Shown in pieces: positions 1 through 6,725 of a DNA stretch of 64,000 nt. Under the pieces are notes generated by a model. The model saw only the letters and a program-made list of their open reading frames with translations. It searched no databases and had not been told where the DNA came from. A program made the translations under genes and the position numbers. The stretch is taken from assembly GCF_004564075.1 (NCBI RefSeq), contig NZ_CP038256.1, forward strand, positions 1,054,001-1,118,000. The letters run 5' to 3'. Source of the stretch: Microbacterium sediminis. GTDB taxonomy: Bacteria; Actinomycetota; Actinomycetes; Actinomycetales; Microbacteriaceae. Each line of letters opens with the position of its first letter. Position 1 is the stretch's first letter.

Positions 1-915
1 CGAGACGGTGCCGCCGCGGCGGACCAGGTCGATCGCCGACAGGAGCGCCGCCGTCCGATCCAGGCCCATGTGATCCATGACGGGCCGGCTGATCGCGCCG
101 GGCAGCGAGCCCAGCGCCAGGTGCGCGGCGTGGACCATCGGGTTCCCGTGCGCCTCCAGCCCCACCGCGTCGACGACCGCGTCGGCGCCGCGCCCGCCGG
201 TCAGCTCCCGCACGCGCTCGGCGACCTGCTCGGGGGCGCACACGGCCACGCCGTGCCGCCGGGCCATCTCCCGCCGCTCGTGCACGGGATCGACCGCGAG
301 CACCTCGAGGCCCTGGTGGCGGGCGATGCGCGAGGCGAACTGCCCCACGGCCCCCAGGCCGAGCACGACGAGCGTGCCGCCGTCCGGCACGTGCGCGTAC
401 TGCACGCCCTGCAGCGCGGTGGGCAGCACGTCGCTGAGGAACAGGTAGCGCTCGTCCGGCAGCTCCACGCCGACGGGGATGGTGTTGTAGTCCGCCAGCG
501 GCACGCGCAGCAGCTCCGCCTGGCCGCCGGGCACTTGCCCGTACAGCTTGGTGTAGCCGAACAGCGCCGCGCCCGTGCCCTGCTCCGTCACCTGCGTCGT
601 CTCGCACTGCGACTGCAGCCCGTGCCGGCACATCCAGCAGTGCCCGCAGGCGATGTTGAACGGCACCACCACCCGCTGCCCCACGCGCAGCGACGTGATC
701 GCCGACCCCACCTCCTCGACGACGCCCATGGCCTCGTGGCCCAGGATGTCGCCGCGGTCCAGGTAGGGGCCCATCAGCTCGTACAGGTGCAGGTCGGACC
801 CGCAGATCGCCGTCGACGTGATCCGCACGATCGCATCGGTCGGCTCCTCGATGCGCGGATCCGGCACCTCCTCCACGGACACCCTGCGGCGTCCCTTCCA
901 CGTCAGAGCTCTCAT
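1..915 (-). CDS. Zinc-dependent alcohol dehydrogenase, C-terminus cut by window edge
   Basis: NAD(P)-dependent medium-chain dehydrogenase of the formaldehyde/threonine dehydrogenase-like branch; 305 N-terminal residues are in the window and the rest lies before base 1. The catalytic zinc ligands are visible as Cys38 in CGSD and His60-Glu61 in GHE. The structural zinc site is the four-cysteine lobe Cys90, Cys93, Cys96 and Cys104. A Rossmann motif GLGAVG lies near residue 190. The ATG at 915 has a GAGGAAG ribosome site 5 nt upstream. It starts 27 bp after the P450 stop in the same direction, so it is probably the last gene of that operon. The substrate is unknown; a hydroxylated product of the P450 is possible but is only inference. 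Confidence 0.9.
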   Translation of the reverse strand, partial: MRALTWKGRRRVSVEEVPDPRIEEPTDAIVRITSTAICGSDLHLYELMGPYLDRGDILGHEAMGVVEEVGSAITSLRVGQRVVVPFNIACGHCWMCRHGLQSQCETTQVTEQGTGAALFGYTKLYGQVPGGQAELLRVPLADYNTIPVGVELPDERYLFLSDVLPTALQGVQYAHVPDGGTLVVLGLGAVGQFASRIARHQGLEVLAVDPVHERREMARRHGVAVCAPEQVAERVRELTGGRGADAVVDAVGLEAHGNPMVHAAHLALGSLPGAISRPVMDHMGLDRTAALLSAIDLVRRGGTVS

Positions 916-942
916 CGCGCTTCCTCGGTTCTCTCGCCTCGG

Positions 943-2190
943 TCAGGTGATCCGCACGCGGCTCATCACGAACCCGGATCGGGGCAGGGTGGGGAACCGC
1001 CGCAGGTCGACCCCGAGATCCTGCGGCGGCACGTCGTAGGTCATGCGGCGGGTGAGCAGCCGCACGGTCTCCTCGAGCAGCTCGATCGTCAGCGGCTCGC
1101 CGGGGCAGCGGTGTCCGGTCGCGTAGTCTCCCGCGCCCTGGGCGATGAGTGCATCGGCGCCGCGGGCCGCGGGGCCGCCCGCCTCGTGCCGCTCGGGCCG
1201 GAACGCGAGCGGATCGGACCAGACGGCCGGGTCGCGATGGGTGGCGAAGATGTCGAGCGCCACCATCTCGCCGGGAGCGAAGCGCTCGCCGCGCCACTCC
1301 AGCTCCCGCACGGCGCGTCCCGCGACGAGCGGGAAGAAGGGCGCCGTCCGCCGCACCTCCTGCACGAACCCGCGCAGGTGCCGCTCCTCCCCGGCGCGGA
1401 ATCGCTCGGCCCATTCGGGGTGGCGGTGCAGGGCGAGCGCGGCGAAGACGACGAACCGCCCCGCGGCCACCGTGGGGCGCAGCAGGTTGATCAGCTCGAT
1501 GGCGGCGACCTCGTCGCTCAGGCCGCTCCCGTCCGCGTCGCGGTGGTCCAGCAGCCGCGCGACCACCCCGTGCGCGCCGCGCCGGCGGCCGTCGCGGATG
1601 AGCCCGCGCGCCCAGCGCTCGGTGCGGCGACGGCGCCAGCGGCCCCACCAGTTGCGCGGCCCGAACCCCCCGGCGCCGTCGAGCATGGCGAGGAACTCGA
1701 TCGTCCGGGCGCGGGCCGTGCGCTGGTTCAGCGGCAGATCGGCCCAGCGGCACACGGCCCGCGTGAGCACGCCGGCGACGGCGCGATGCAGCTGCACGGT
1801 GTCGCTCGCCTGCCACGTGGGCAGCGCGGCCCCCCAGTCCTCGCGCAGCGCCTCGACCAGCCGCGCGCGCCCCGGCTCGTCGAGCACGTCGAGGAAGAGG
1901 CCCTTGCGCGCGTGGTGGGCCGCGCCCGACAGCTGCTGCACGCTGCCGACGTCCTGCAGCGAGTGCAGCACCGACGGCGGCAGCGCGCCGACGCGGGTGA
2001 AGCGCTCGCCCTCGGCGAAGAACCGGGCGCCGTCGACGCCCCGCACGAGCGTCGCGGGCATGCCGCCCAGGCGCGCCCGGAAGGCGTCGGAGCCGAGCCG
2101 CTCGAAGCGGCGCGCGCCGAAGGCGTACCCGTCGGCCAGGAACCCGATCGTGCTGTCGCCCCGCAGCCGGGGAATGGCGGCCGCCGTCAT
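943..2190 (-). CDS. CYP152-family cytochrome P450 (fatty-acid peroxygenase type)
   Basis: A 415-aa P450 resembling the CYP152 peroxygenases (P450 BSbeta, SPalpha, OleT), which use H2O2 to hydroxylate or decarboxylate fatty acids without a redox partner. The heme-ligand motif GHRCPGE puts the cysteine at residue 362, almost exactly where CYP152A1 has it. The I-helix has the Arg-Pro pair (Arg238-Pro239 in LLRPTVA) that binds the substrate carboxylate in this family and replaces the usual acid-alcohol pair. The length matches the family (about 415-420 aa). The ATG at 2190 overlaps the upstream stop by 4 bp (ATGA), implying translational coupling. No ferredoxin or reductase gene lies beside it, which fits a peroxygenase. 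Regiochemistry cannot be read from sequence alone. Confidence 0.88.
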   Translation of the reverse strand: MTAAAIPRLRGDSTIGFLADGYAFGARRFERLGSDAFRARLGGMPATLVRGVDGARFFAEGERFTRVGALPPSVLHSLQDVGSVQQLSGAAHHARKGLFLDVLDEPGRARLVEALREDWGAALPTWQASDTVQLHRAVAGVLTRAVCRWADLPLNQRTARARTIEFLAMLDGAGGFGPRNWWGRWRRRRTERWARGLIRDGRRRGAHGVVARLLDHRDADGSGLSDEVAAIELINLLRPTVAAGRFVVFAALALHRHPEWAERFRAGEERHLRGFVQEVRRTAPFFPLVAGRAVRELEWRGERFAPGEMVALDIFATHRDPAVWSDPLAFRPERHEAGGPAARGADALIAQGAGDYATGHRCPGEPLTIELLEETVRLLTRRMTYDVPPQDLGVDLRRFPTLPRSGFVMSRVRIT

Positions 2191-2732
2191 CCGGTGGTCG
2201 CCAACGCGTAGATCGTGAGCATGATGCCCACGCCGACCACCGCCATCGCTCCCAGCAGCGATGCGAACAGCACGCTGCGCCGATGCCCGAGCGGCAGGGC
2301 CAGCGCGACGGCGACGAGGGCGGCGAACAGCACCACCTCGGCGACGATGCCGGCCCACGCGATCCAGCCCACGTCCGCGATCGATGCCGCGAACAGCGCG
2401 ATGCACACCACGCCGAGCAGTCCCGCGGGAACGAGCCACCACACGGCCTTTCCACCGCGGCGCTCGTCGCGCGCGTCGGCCCGCGCCGAGCGACGCGGGC
2501 GCTGGATGCTGTTCACGGGGCGGGCCGCCGGGGTGCCGCCGACCTCGCGGTCTCGCGTGCGCATCGAGCCGTCGCCCTCGCGGGTTCCGACGCCGGGGAT
2601 GTCGTTCTGGCTGCCCACGTTCTGGACGGGCGCGCGATCGTCGGGCGTGATGCGCGGAGCGGCGGCGGCACCGGTGTCGGCGCCGCTGCCGCCCGCGGGG
2701 ATCTCCTCGCGCATGATGGCTCCGCGTCTCAT
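2187..2732 (-). CDS. Membrane protein of unknown function in the P450 operon
   Basis: A 181-aa protein that I do not recognise. The first about 95 residues are hydrophilic and probably disordered, rich in Gly, Asp, Arg and Pro. The rest forms three or four hydrophobic segments from about residue 96 to the C-terminus, so the C-terminal half is an integral membrane domain. The start at 2732 overlaps the preceding stop by 4 bp. An internal ATG at 2714 has a GGAG ribosome site and is an alternative start. Its stop overlaps the P450 start. Tight coupling on both sides suggests it works with, or is co-regulated with, the P450. Confidence 0.7.
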   Translation of the reverse strand: MRRGAIMREEIPAGGSGADTGAAAAPRITPDDRAPVQNVGSQNDIPGVGTREGDGSMRTRDREVGGTPAARPVNSIQRPRRSARADARDERRGGKAVWWLVPAGLLGVVCIALFAASIADVGWIAWAGIVAEVVLFAALVAVALALPLGHRRSVLFASLLGAMAVVGVGIMLTIYALATTG

Positions 2733-3043
2733 CGATCCTCGGGCGAGACGTCACCCTGTCCCTCGTCGCCGAGGTCGATGAGCGCGGGATCCTCGCCCTG
2801 CGATTCCGGCTGCTCCTCCGAGCCGGGGAGGTCGTCGAAGGGGACCTCGTCCCCCTCGTCGGGGATCTCCGCCGGGTCGGCACCCGTCCCGGTCACCTCG
2901 GGGTCGAGATCGCCGTCCCATTCGCGCTGCGCGGGGTCGGCGGCCGGGTCCTGCGTGACCGACGTGTCGTTCTCGGTGAAGTTCTCGAGCGGGTCCTCCA
3001 CGGCGGCCGCCCGCTCGCGCCCCTCGTCAGCTGCATTCGTCAT
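2729..3043 (-). CDS. Acidic 104-aa hypothetical protein, first gene of the P450 operon
   Basis: A small, strongly acidic protein, very rich in Asp, Glu, Pro and Gly and almost without hydrophobic residues, so probably intrinsically disordered. No domain is recognised. The ATG at 3043 has an AAGGGGA ribosome site about 7 nt upstream, and the stop overlaps the next gene by 4 bp. It heads a four-gene leftward unit: acidic protein, membrane protein, CYP152, alcohol dehydrogenase. Soluble acidic stress proteins of this size are common in Microbacteriaceae, but no function can be assigned here. Confidence 0.65.
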   Translation of the reverse strand: MTNAADEGRERAAAVEDPLENFTENDTSVTQDPAADPAQREWDGDLDPEVTGTGADPAEIPDEGDEVPFDDLPGSEEQPESQGEDPALIDLGDEGQGDVSPEDR

Positions 3044-3212
3044 GGCAACGTCCCCTTCCAGGTGTCGGTTCGTGCCCCCTCAGCGTGGCGCCGGGCGCGG
3101 CCGGCACGGCAGGGGGTTGATTCCTCCGCGCGCCCGTTGTAGCCCGCCCCGGCGGCGCTATCACGCACCCACCGACCGCGACAAGGGGGAGGCCGCGGCG
3201 CCGGACGTGGCG

Positions 3213-3218
3213 CAGGAT
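3213..3218 (+). promoter_or_regulatory. Possible -10 (CAGGAT) for a leaderless FAD/Rieske mRNA
   Basis: CAGGAT ends exactly 6 nt before the ATG at 3225. The first base departs from TANNNT, so the call is weak. The same hexamer and spacing occur upstream of the LOG-family gene. Confidence 0.35.
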
Positions 3219-3224
3219 CGGGGC

Positions 3225-4712
3225 ATGAGCGACGCACGATCCCTCTGGCACGCGACCGCCCCGCCGATCCCCGTCGATGCCGAGCCGCCGCGCGAGAGCG
3301 AGGTCGTCGTCGCCGGCGGGGGACTGGCCGGCATCGCCACCGCGCTCGCGCTCGCCGAGCGGGGACGCCGGGTCGTCGTGCTCGAGGCCGAGCGCCTCGG
3401 CGCGCGCACCACGGGCGGCACGACCGGCAAGCTGAGCCTGCTGCAGGGCACCGTGTACGGCACCATCCGGCAGCACGCCGGCGACGAGGTGCTGCGCGCC
3501 TACCGCGCGGGCAATGCCGCGGCCCAGGAGTGGATGCGCGAGCGCCTCGCCGGCGCGCCCGGGGCGATCGAGCGGCGCGACGCCGTCACCTACGCCACGA
3601 CCGACGACGGCGTGGAGGCGCTCGAGCGCGAGGCCGAGGCGCTCGACGCCGCCGGGGTCGAGGCCGAACGGCACGTCGCCGAGCGGCTCGGCCTGCCCTT
3701 CGAGGTCGCGGCCGCGCTGCGGCTGCCCGACCAGGACCAGCTGCACCCCATCCTGGCGCTCGCGGCGCTCACCGCGCGCCTGCGGCGGGCGGGCGGCATC
3801 GTCGTCGAGCGATGCCGGGTCCGCGATGCGGAGGTCGACGACGACGGCGTGCGGGTGCGCACCGACCGCGGCGAGATCCGCGCGCACCGCCTCGTGCTCG
3901 CCACGGGCACGCCGATCCTCGACCGCGGCCGCATGTCGTCGCGACTGTCGGTCTCGCGAGAGTTCGCGGCCGCGTACCGGCTTCCGGACGCGGTGCGCCC
4001 GCCCCGCGCGATGCACCTCTCGGTCGATCCCGTGCCGCGCTCGCTGCGGTCGGCGCGCGGGCTCGACGGCGAGCCGGTGCTCGTCGTCGCCGGCGACCCG
4101 TTCACGCCGGGGCGCGACGACGACACGCGCGAGCGTCTCGACGCCCTCGACCGCTGGGTGACCGAGATCTACCCGCGCGCCTGGCGGATCACGTGGTGGG
4201 CCGCGCAGGACTACCGCACCACCTCGGCGCTGCCGCACGCCGGGCCCGTGCCCGGCACCGACGAGAGGATCCTCGCCGCGACGGGGTTCGCCAAGTGGGG
4301 GATGACCAACGCGGTCGCCTCCGGGCTCGCGATCGCGGGGGTCCTCGACGACGACGAGCCGGACTGGGCGGCGCGGCTGCGCGAGCACCGCATCGGCCTG
4401 CGCGATGTCGTCGACGCGGTGGGGCTGAACGCCTCGGTGGCGGGAAACCTCGTGCGCGGCTGGGTCGCGCCGGACGACGACGGCGCCGAGGCGCGCGTGG
4501 AGCGCCGCGACGGCGACATGGTCGCGGAGGCGCGGGTGAACGGGCGCATCTGCGCCGTGTCGGCGGTGTGCACGCACCTCGGCGGCATCGTGCGGTGGAA
4601 CACCGCCGAGCGCACGTGGGACTGCCCGCTGCACGGCTCGCGCTTCGCGCCGGACGGCCGCGTGATCGAGGGGCCGGCCACCGACGACCTGGCTCCCGCG
4701 ACGTCACACTGA
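3225..4712 (+). CDS. FAD-dependent oxidoreductase with C-terminal Rieske domain
   Basis: A 495-aa two-domain flavoprotein. An N-terminal DAO/GMC-like FAD domain begins with the dinucleotide motif GGGLAG at residues 31-36. A C-terminal Rieske [2Fe-2S] domain has ligands Cys449 and His451 (CTH) and Cys467 and His470 (CPLH). This is the architecture of the YhfW-like FAD/Rieske proteins found in many soil bacteria; their substrates are mostly unknown. The ATG at 3225 is chosen because the FAD motif follows at the usual distance and the longer upstream frame is low-complexity. It is divergent from the P450 operon, so the two redox units share the 3044-3224 intergenic region. Confidence 0.85.
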   Translation: MSDARSLWHATAPPIPVDAEPPRESEVVVAGGGLAGIATALALAERGRRVVVLEAERLGARTTGGTTGKLSLLQGTVYGTIRQHAGDEVLRAYRAGNAAAQEWMRERLAGAPGAIERRDAVTYATTDDGVEALEREAEALDAAGVEAERHVAERLGLPFEVAAALRLPDQDQLHPILALAALTARLRRAGGIVVERCRVRDAEVDDDGVRVRTDRGEIRAHRLVLATGTPILDRGRMSSRLSVSREFAAAYRLPDAVRPPRAMHLSVDPVPRSLRSARGLDGEPVLVVAGDPFTPGRDDDTRERLDALDRWVTEIYPRAWRITWWAAQDYRTTSALPHAGPVPGTDERILAATGFAKWGMTNAVASGLAIAGVLDDDEPDWAARLREHRIGLRDVVDAVGLNASVAGNLVRGWVAPDDDGAEARVERRDGDMVAEARVNGRICAVSAVCTHLGGIVRWNTAERTWDCPLHGSRFAPDGRVIEGPATDDLAPATSH

Positions 4713-4755
4713 GTCACGCGGGGCCCCGGCGCGCCCCGACCCGCGCGCGAGGACG

Positions 4756-4761
4756 TACGGT
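4756..4761 (+). promoter_or_regulatory. -10 element TACGGT for the mini-ORF/flavin-reductase transcript
   Basis: TACGGT ends 6 nt before the ATG at 4768, the spacing seen for leaderless starts across this window. This places the transcript start at or next to that ATG rather than upstream of the ATG at 4764. Confidence 0.5.
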
Positions 4762-4767
4762 CGATGT

Positions 4768-4794
4768 ATGCGCACGAACGAGATGTCCCGATGA
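4768..4794 (+). CDS. Putative 8-codon leader ORF (MRTNEMSR)
   Basis: A mini-ORF of eight sense codons whose ATG sits 6 nt after a TACGGT -10, as expected for leaderless translation. Its TGA stop overlaps the ATG of the flavin-reductase-like gene by ATGA, so ribosomes ending here could re-initiate directly on that gene. No codon is strikingly repeated, so an attenuation signal is not evident. It is supported only by spacing and overlap, not by homology. Confidence 0.4.
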   Translation: MRTNEMSR

Positions 4795-5312
4795 GCGTCG
4801 AGCTGGGCGATCGCTTCAAGGCGGTCTTCCGCGAGCACCCGGCGGCCGTCACCCTGCTGACGGCGCTGACCCCGCGCGGCCCCGTGGGGCTGACGGCGTC
4901 GAGCCTCGCCTCGGTGGCCGCGGATCCGCCCGCGGTGTCGTTCTCGGTGACGCGCGCGACGGGCTCGGCCGGCGGCATCCTCGCCGCCCCGGAGCTGTCG
5001 ATCCATCTGCTCGGCGCCCAGCACGCCGCCACGGCGCTGGCGTTCTCGCGCTCGGGCGAGGAGCGCTTCACCGCCGCGCAGGGCTGGGAGTGGGACGCGG
5101 AGGGGCGCCCCGTGCTGCCCGACGCGCGCGCCCGGCTGCGCTGCCGCATCATCGACACGCTGCGCGTGGCCGACTCGTCGCTCGTCGTCGCCGAGGTCCT
5201 CGACATCGTGATCGGCCCGCCCGCGCCGCCGCTCGTGTACCGCGATCGCACCTTCCACGCCTTCGACGTCGCCGCCGGCGTGCTCGACCCCACGCAGCCG
5301 CAGCACCGCTGA
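4791..5312 (+). CDS. Flavin reductase-like domain protein
   Basis: A 173-aa protein of the flavin reductase-like (FMN-binding split-barrel) family, which supplies reduced FMN or FAD to partner monooxygenases or acts directly as an oxidoreductase. The family pattern is visible: an early AAVTLLTA strand, then GLTASSLASVAADPP and a PAVSFSVTRATGS segment that builds the flavin pocket. The start at 4791 is preferred over the in-frame ATG at 4764 because the likely transcript begins near 4768 and a mini-ORF stop overlaps 4791. No monooxygenase partner is adjacent, although the FAD/Rieske protein lies just upstream in the same direction. Confidence 0.8.
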   Translation: MSVELGDRFKAVFREHPAAVTLLTALTPRGPVGLTASSLASVAADPPAVSFSVTRATGSAGGILAAPELSIHLLGAQHAATALAFSRSGEERFTAAQGWEWDAEGRPVLPDARARLRCRIIDTLRVADSSLVVAEVLDIVIGPPAPPLVYRDRTFHAFDVAAGVLDPTQPQHR

Positions 5313-5355
5313 GGTCAAGGTTCGTCACATCGGCGGAAGCGTCGCCGGCCCGGGT

Positions 5356-5361
5356 TAGCGT
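5356..5361 (+). promoter_or_regulatory. -10 element TAGCGT for the tRNA gene
   Basis: TAGCGT lies 10 nt upstream of the first tRNA base, placing initiation within a few nucleotides of the mature 5' end. No convincing -35 is seen. Confidence 0.5.
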
Positions 5362-5371
5362 GAAAGGGCCT

Positions 5372-5447
5372 CGCGGCGGTCCGGGCGGTCCCGGGCACCG
5401 GCTCATAACCGGGTGCGTGGCGGGTTCGACTCCCGTCGCCGCGTCCA
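5372..5447 (+). tRNA. Atypical tRNA with CAT anticodon (tRNA-Met-like), CCA encoded
   Basis: A 76-nt cloverleaf can be drawn by hand. The acceptor stem is a perfect 7-bp pairing of CGCGGCG (5372-5378) with CGCCGCG (5437-5443), then T and encoded CCA (5445-5447). The T arm is GCGGG/CCCGT around loop TTCGACT. The anticodon loop CTCATAA (5402-5408) carries CAT at 5404-5406. The D arm is CCGG/CCGG (5381-5384, 5391-5394) with the short loop GCGGTC and lacks the usual box-A sequence. The anticodon stem pairs four bases and then extends three more around a bulged G5413. The C1:G72 pair argues against a standard initiator tRNA. Methionine is assigned from the anticodon only; an Ile (lysidine) identity is also possible. 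Confidence 0.7.
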
Positions 5448-5490
5448 GTTTTCGGGAACACGCGCGCGCGAGACGTGGTTGCATGAGGGC

Positions 5491-5889
5491 ATGACCGCTC
5501 TCGACCGCGTCCCCGACGCCTACCGCCGCCTGCTCGAGCTCCCGCTCTACGGCCACCTCGGCACGATCCGGCCGAACGACACCGTCCAGGTGAACCCGAT
5601 GTGGTTCGAGTTCGACGGGGAGCACGTGCGCTTCACGCACACCACGTTCCGGCAGAAGTACCGCAACCTGCAGCACAACCCCTCGATGTCGCTGTCGATC
5701 ACCGATCCCGACAACCCGCTGCAGTACCTCGAGGTCGCCGGCCGTCTCGTCGACGTCGTGCCCGATCCCGAGGGTGCGTTCTACGTGCGGCTGCAGAACC
5801 GCTACGGCAACCCGAGCCAGACCCCGCCGAAGGACTCGCCGGATCGCGTGATCCTCGTGATGTCCATCGAGCGGACCACCCACCAGTGA
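5491..5889 (+). CDS. PPOX-class (pyridoxamine-oxidase-fold) F420-dependent-type enzyme
   Basis: A 132-aa split-barrel protein like the actinobacterial PPOX-class F420-dependent reductases (Rv1155-type). Family features are the N-terminal LPLYGHLGTIRPND segment, NPMWFEFDGEHVRF, FRQKYRNLQHNP and SITDPDNPLQYLEVAG, which form the cofactor and phosphate-binding strands. The ATG at 5491 is chosen because the earlier in-frame start at 5413 lies inside the tRNA. It is followed after 14 bp by the NAD(P)-binding gene, so the two probably form an operon. Cofactor (F420, FMN or heme) and substrate are not resolvable by eye. Confidence 0.85.
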   Translation: MTALDRVPDAYRRLLELPLYGHLGTIRPNDTVQVNPMWFEFDGEHVRFTHTTFRQKYRNLQHNPSMSLSITDPDNPLQYLEVAGRLVDVVPDPEGAFYVRLQNRYGNPSQTPPKDSPDRVILVMSIERTTHQ

Positions 5890-5903
5890 ATGGAGAGCAC
5901 CAC

Positions 5904-6548
5904 ATGACCCGCATCGCCGTCATCGGAGGCACCGGCTACGCCGGCGGCCACATCGTCCGCACCGCCGCGGACCGAGGTCACGAGGTGATCTCGTACAGCC
6001 GCACGCTGCCCGAGACGCCCGCGCCCGGTGTCGAGTACCGCGAGGCCGACTTCACCGACGCCGAGGCCGCGCGCGCGATCGTCGCCGACGCCGATGTCGT
6101 GATCGTGTGCGCCGCCCCGCGCGGCGACATGGAGGGTCGCGTCGAGGGCGCCGTCGCGCAGCTCGCCGCGCTCGCGGCCGAGGCCGGGGTGCGCCTGGGC
6201 GTGATCGGCGGCGCCGGTTCGCTGCTCGTGTCCGAGGGTGGCCCGCGCGTGATGGACGGCCCCGACTTCCCCGCGGCGATCCTGCCCGAGGCGCAGGAGG
6301 CCGGCCGTATGCTCGACGCGCTGCGCGCCGACGACAGCGGGCTGGACTGGTTCTACGTCAGCCCCGCGGCGGGCTTCGGCTCGTTCGCGCCGGGCGAGCC
6401 GCGCGGCACCTACCGCGTGGGCGGCGACGTGCTGCTCGTCGACGAGGCGGGTGAGTCGTTCGTCTCGGGCGCCGACTTCGCGACGGCCCTCGTGGACGAG
6501 ATCCAGGAGCCGGCGCACCGCCGCCAGCGCTTCACCGTCGCGTACTGA
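5904..6548 (+). CDS. NAD(P)-binding (NAD(P)H azoreductase/YwnB-like) oxidoreductase
   Basis: A 214-aa atypical short-chain dehydrogenase of the NAD(P)H-binding family. The N-terminal Rossmann motif GGTGYAG occupies residues 8-14, and a VVIVCAAPRGDMEG segment follows the nucleotide-binding half. The product is close to YwnB/YesF-type proteins of unknown substrate. The ATG at 5904 has a GGAGAG ribosome site. It is probably co-transcribed with the PPOX gene, and a strong hairpin follows immediately. Confidence 0.82.
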   Translation: MTRIAVIGGTGYAGGHIVRTAADRGHEVISYSRTLPETPAPGVEYREADFTDAEAARAIVADADVVIVCAAPRGDMEGRVEGAVAQLAALAAEAGVRLGVIGGAGSLLVSEGGPRVMDGPDFPAAILPEAQEAGRMLDALRADDSGLDWFYVSPAAGFGSFAPGEPRGTYRVGGDVLLVDEAGESFVSGADFATALVDEIQEPAHRRQRFTVAY

Positions 6549-6555
6549 TCCCCAC

Positions 6556-6588
6556 AGCGCGGAGCGATCCCTCGGGTCGCTCCGCGCT
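6556..6588 (+). terminator. Hairpin terminator after the PPOX/NAD(P) operon
   Basis: A perfect 12-bp inverted repeat, AGCGCGGAGCGA (6556-6567) and TCGCTCCGCGCT (6577-6588), with a 9-nt loop and no T tract, as is common in high-GC actinobacteria. The remaining gap to the next gene (6589-6725) holds nothing else I can call. Confidence 0.7.
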
Positions 6589-6725
6589 GGCATGTCCGAG
6601 CCGAGGGCATTCGCCCGACGCGAGGGCGATTCGCGCGATCTGGTCGTCTCTCGGGCGATACCCCTCGGCTCGGAACGGAACTTACCCCCGCCGGAGCGGC
6701 GCGGATCACCTGAGACGATGGAGGC

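Noticed and set aside
4764..4766. ATG at 4764 as start of the flavin-reductase gene
   Set aside because: It lies only 2 nt after the TACGGT -10, so it would probably not be in the mRNA. The ATG at 4791 has the coupling overlap.
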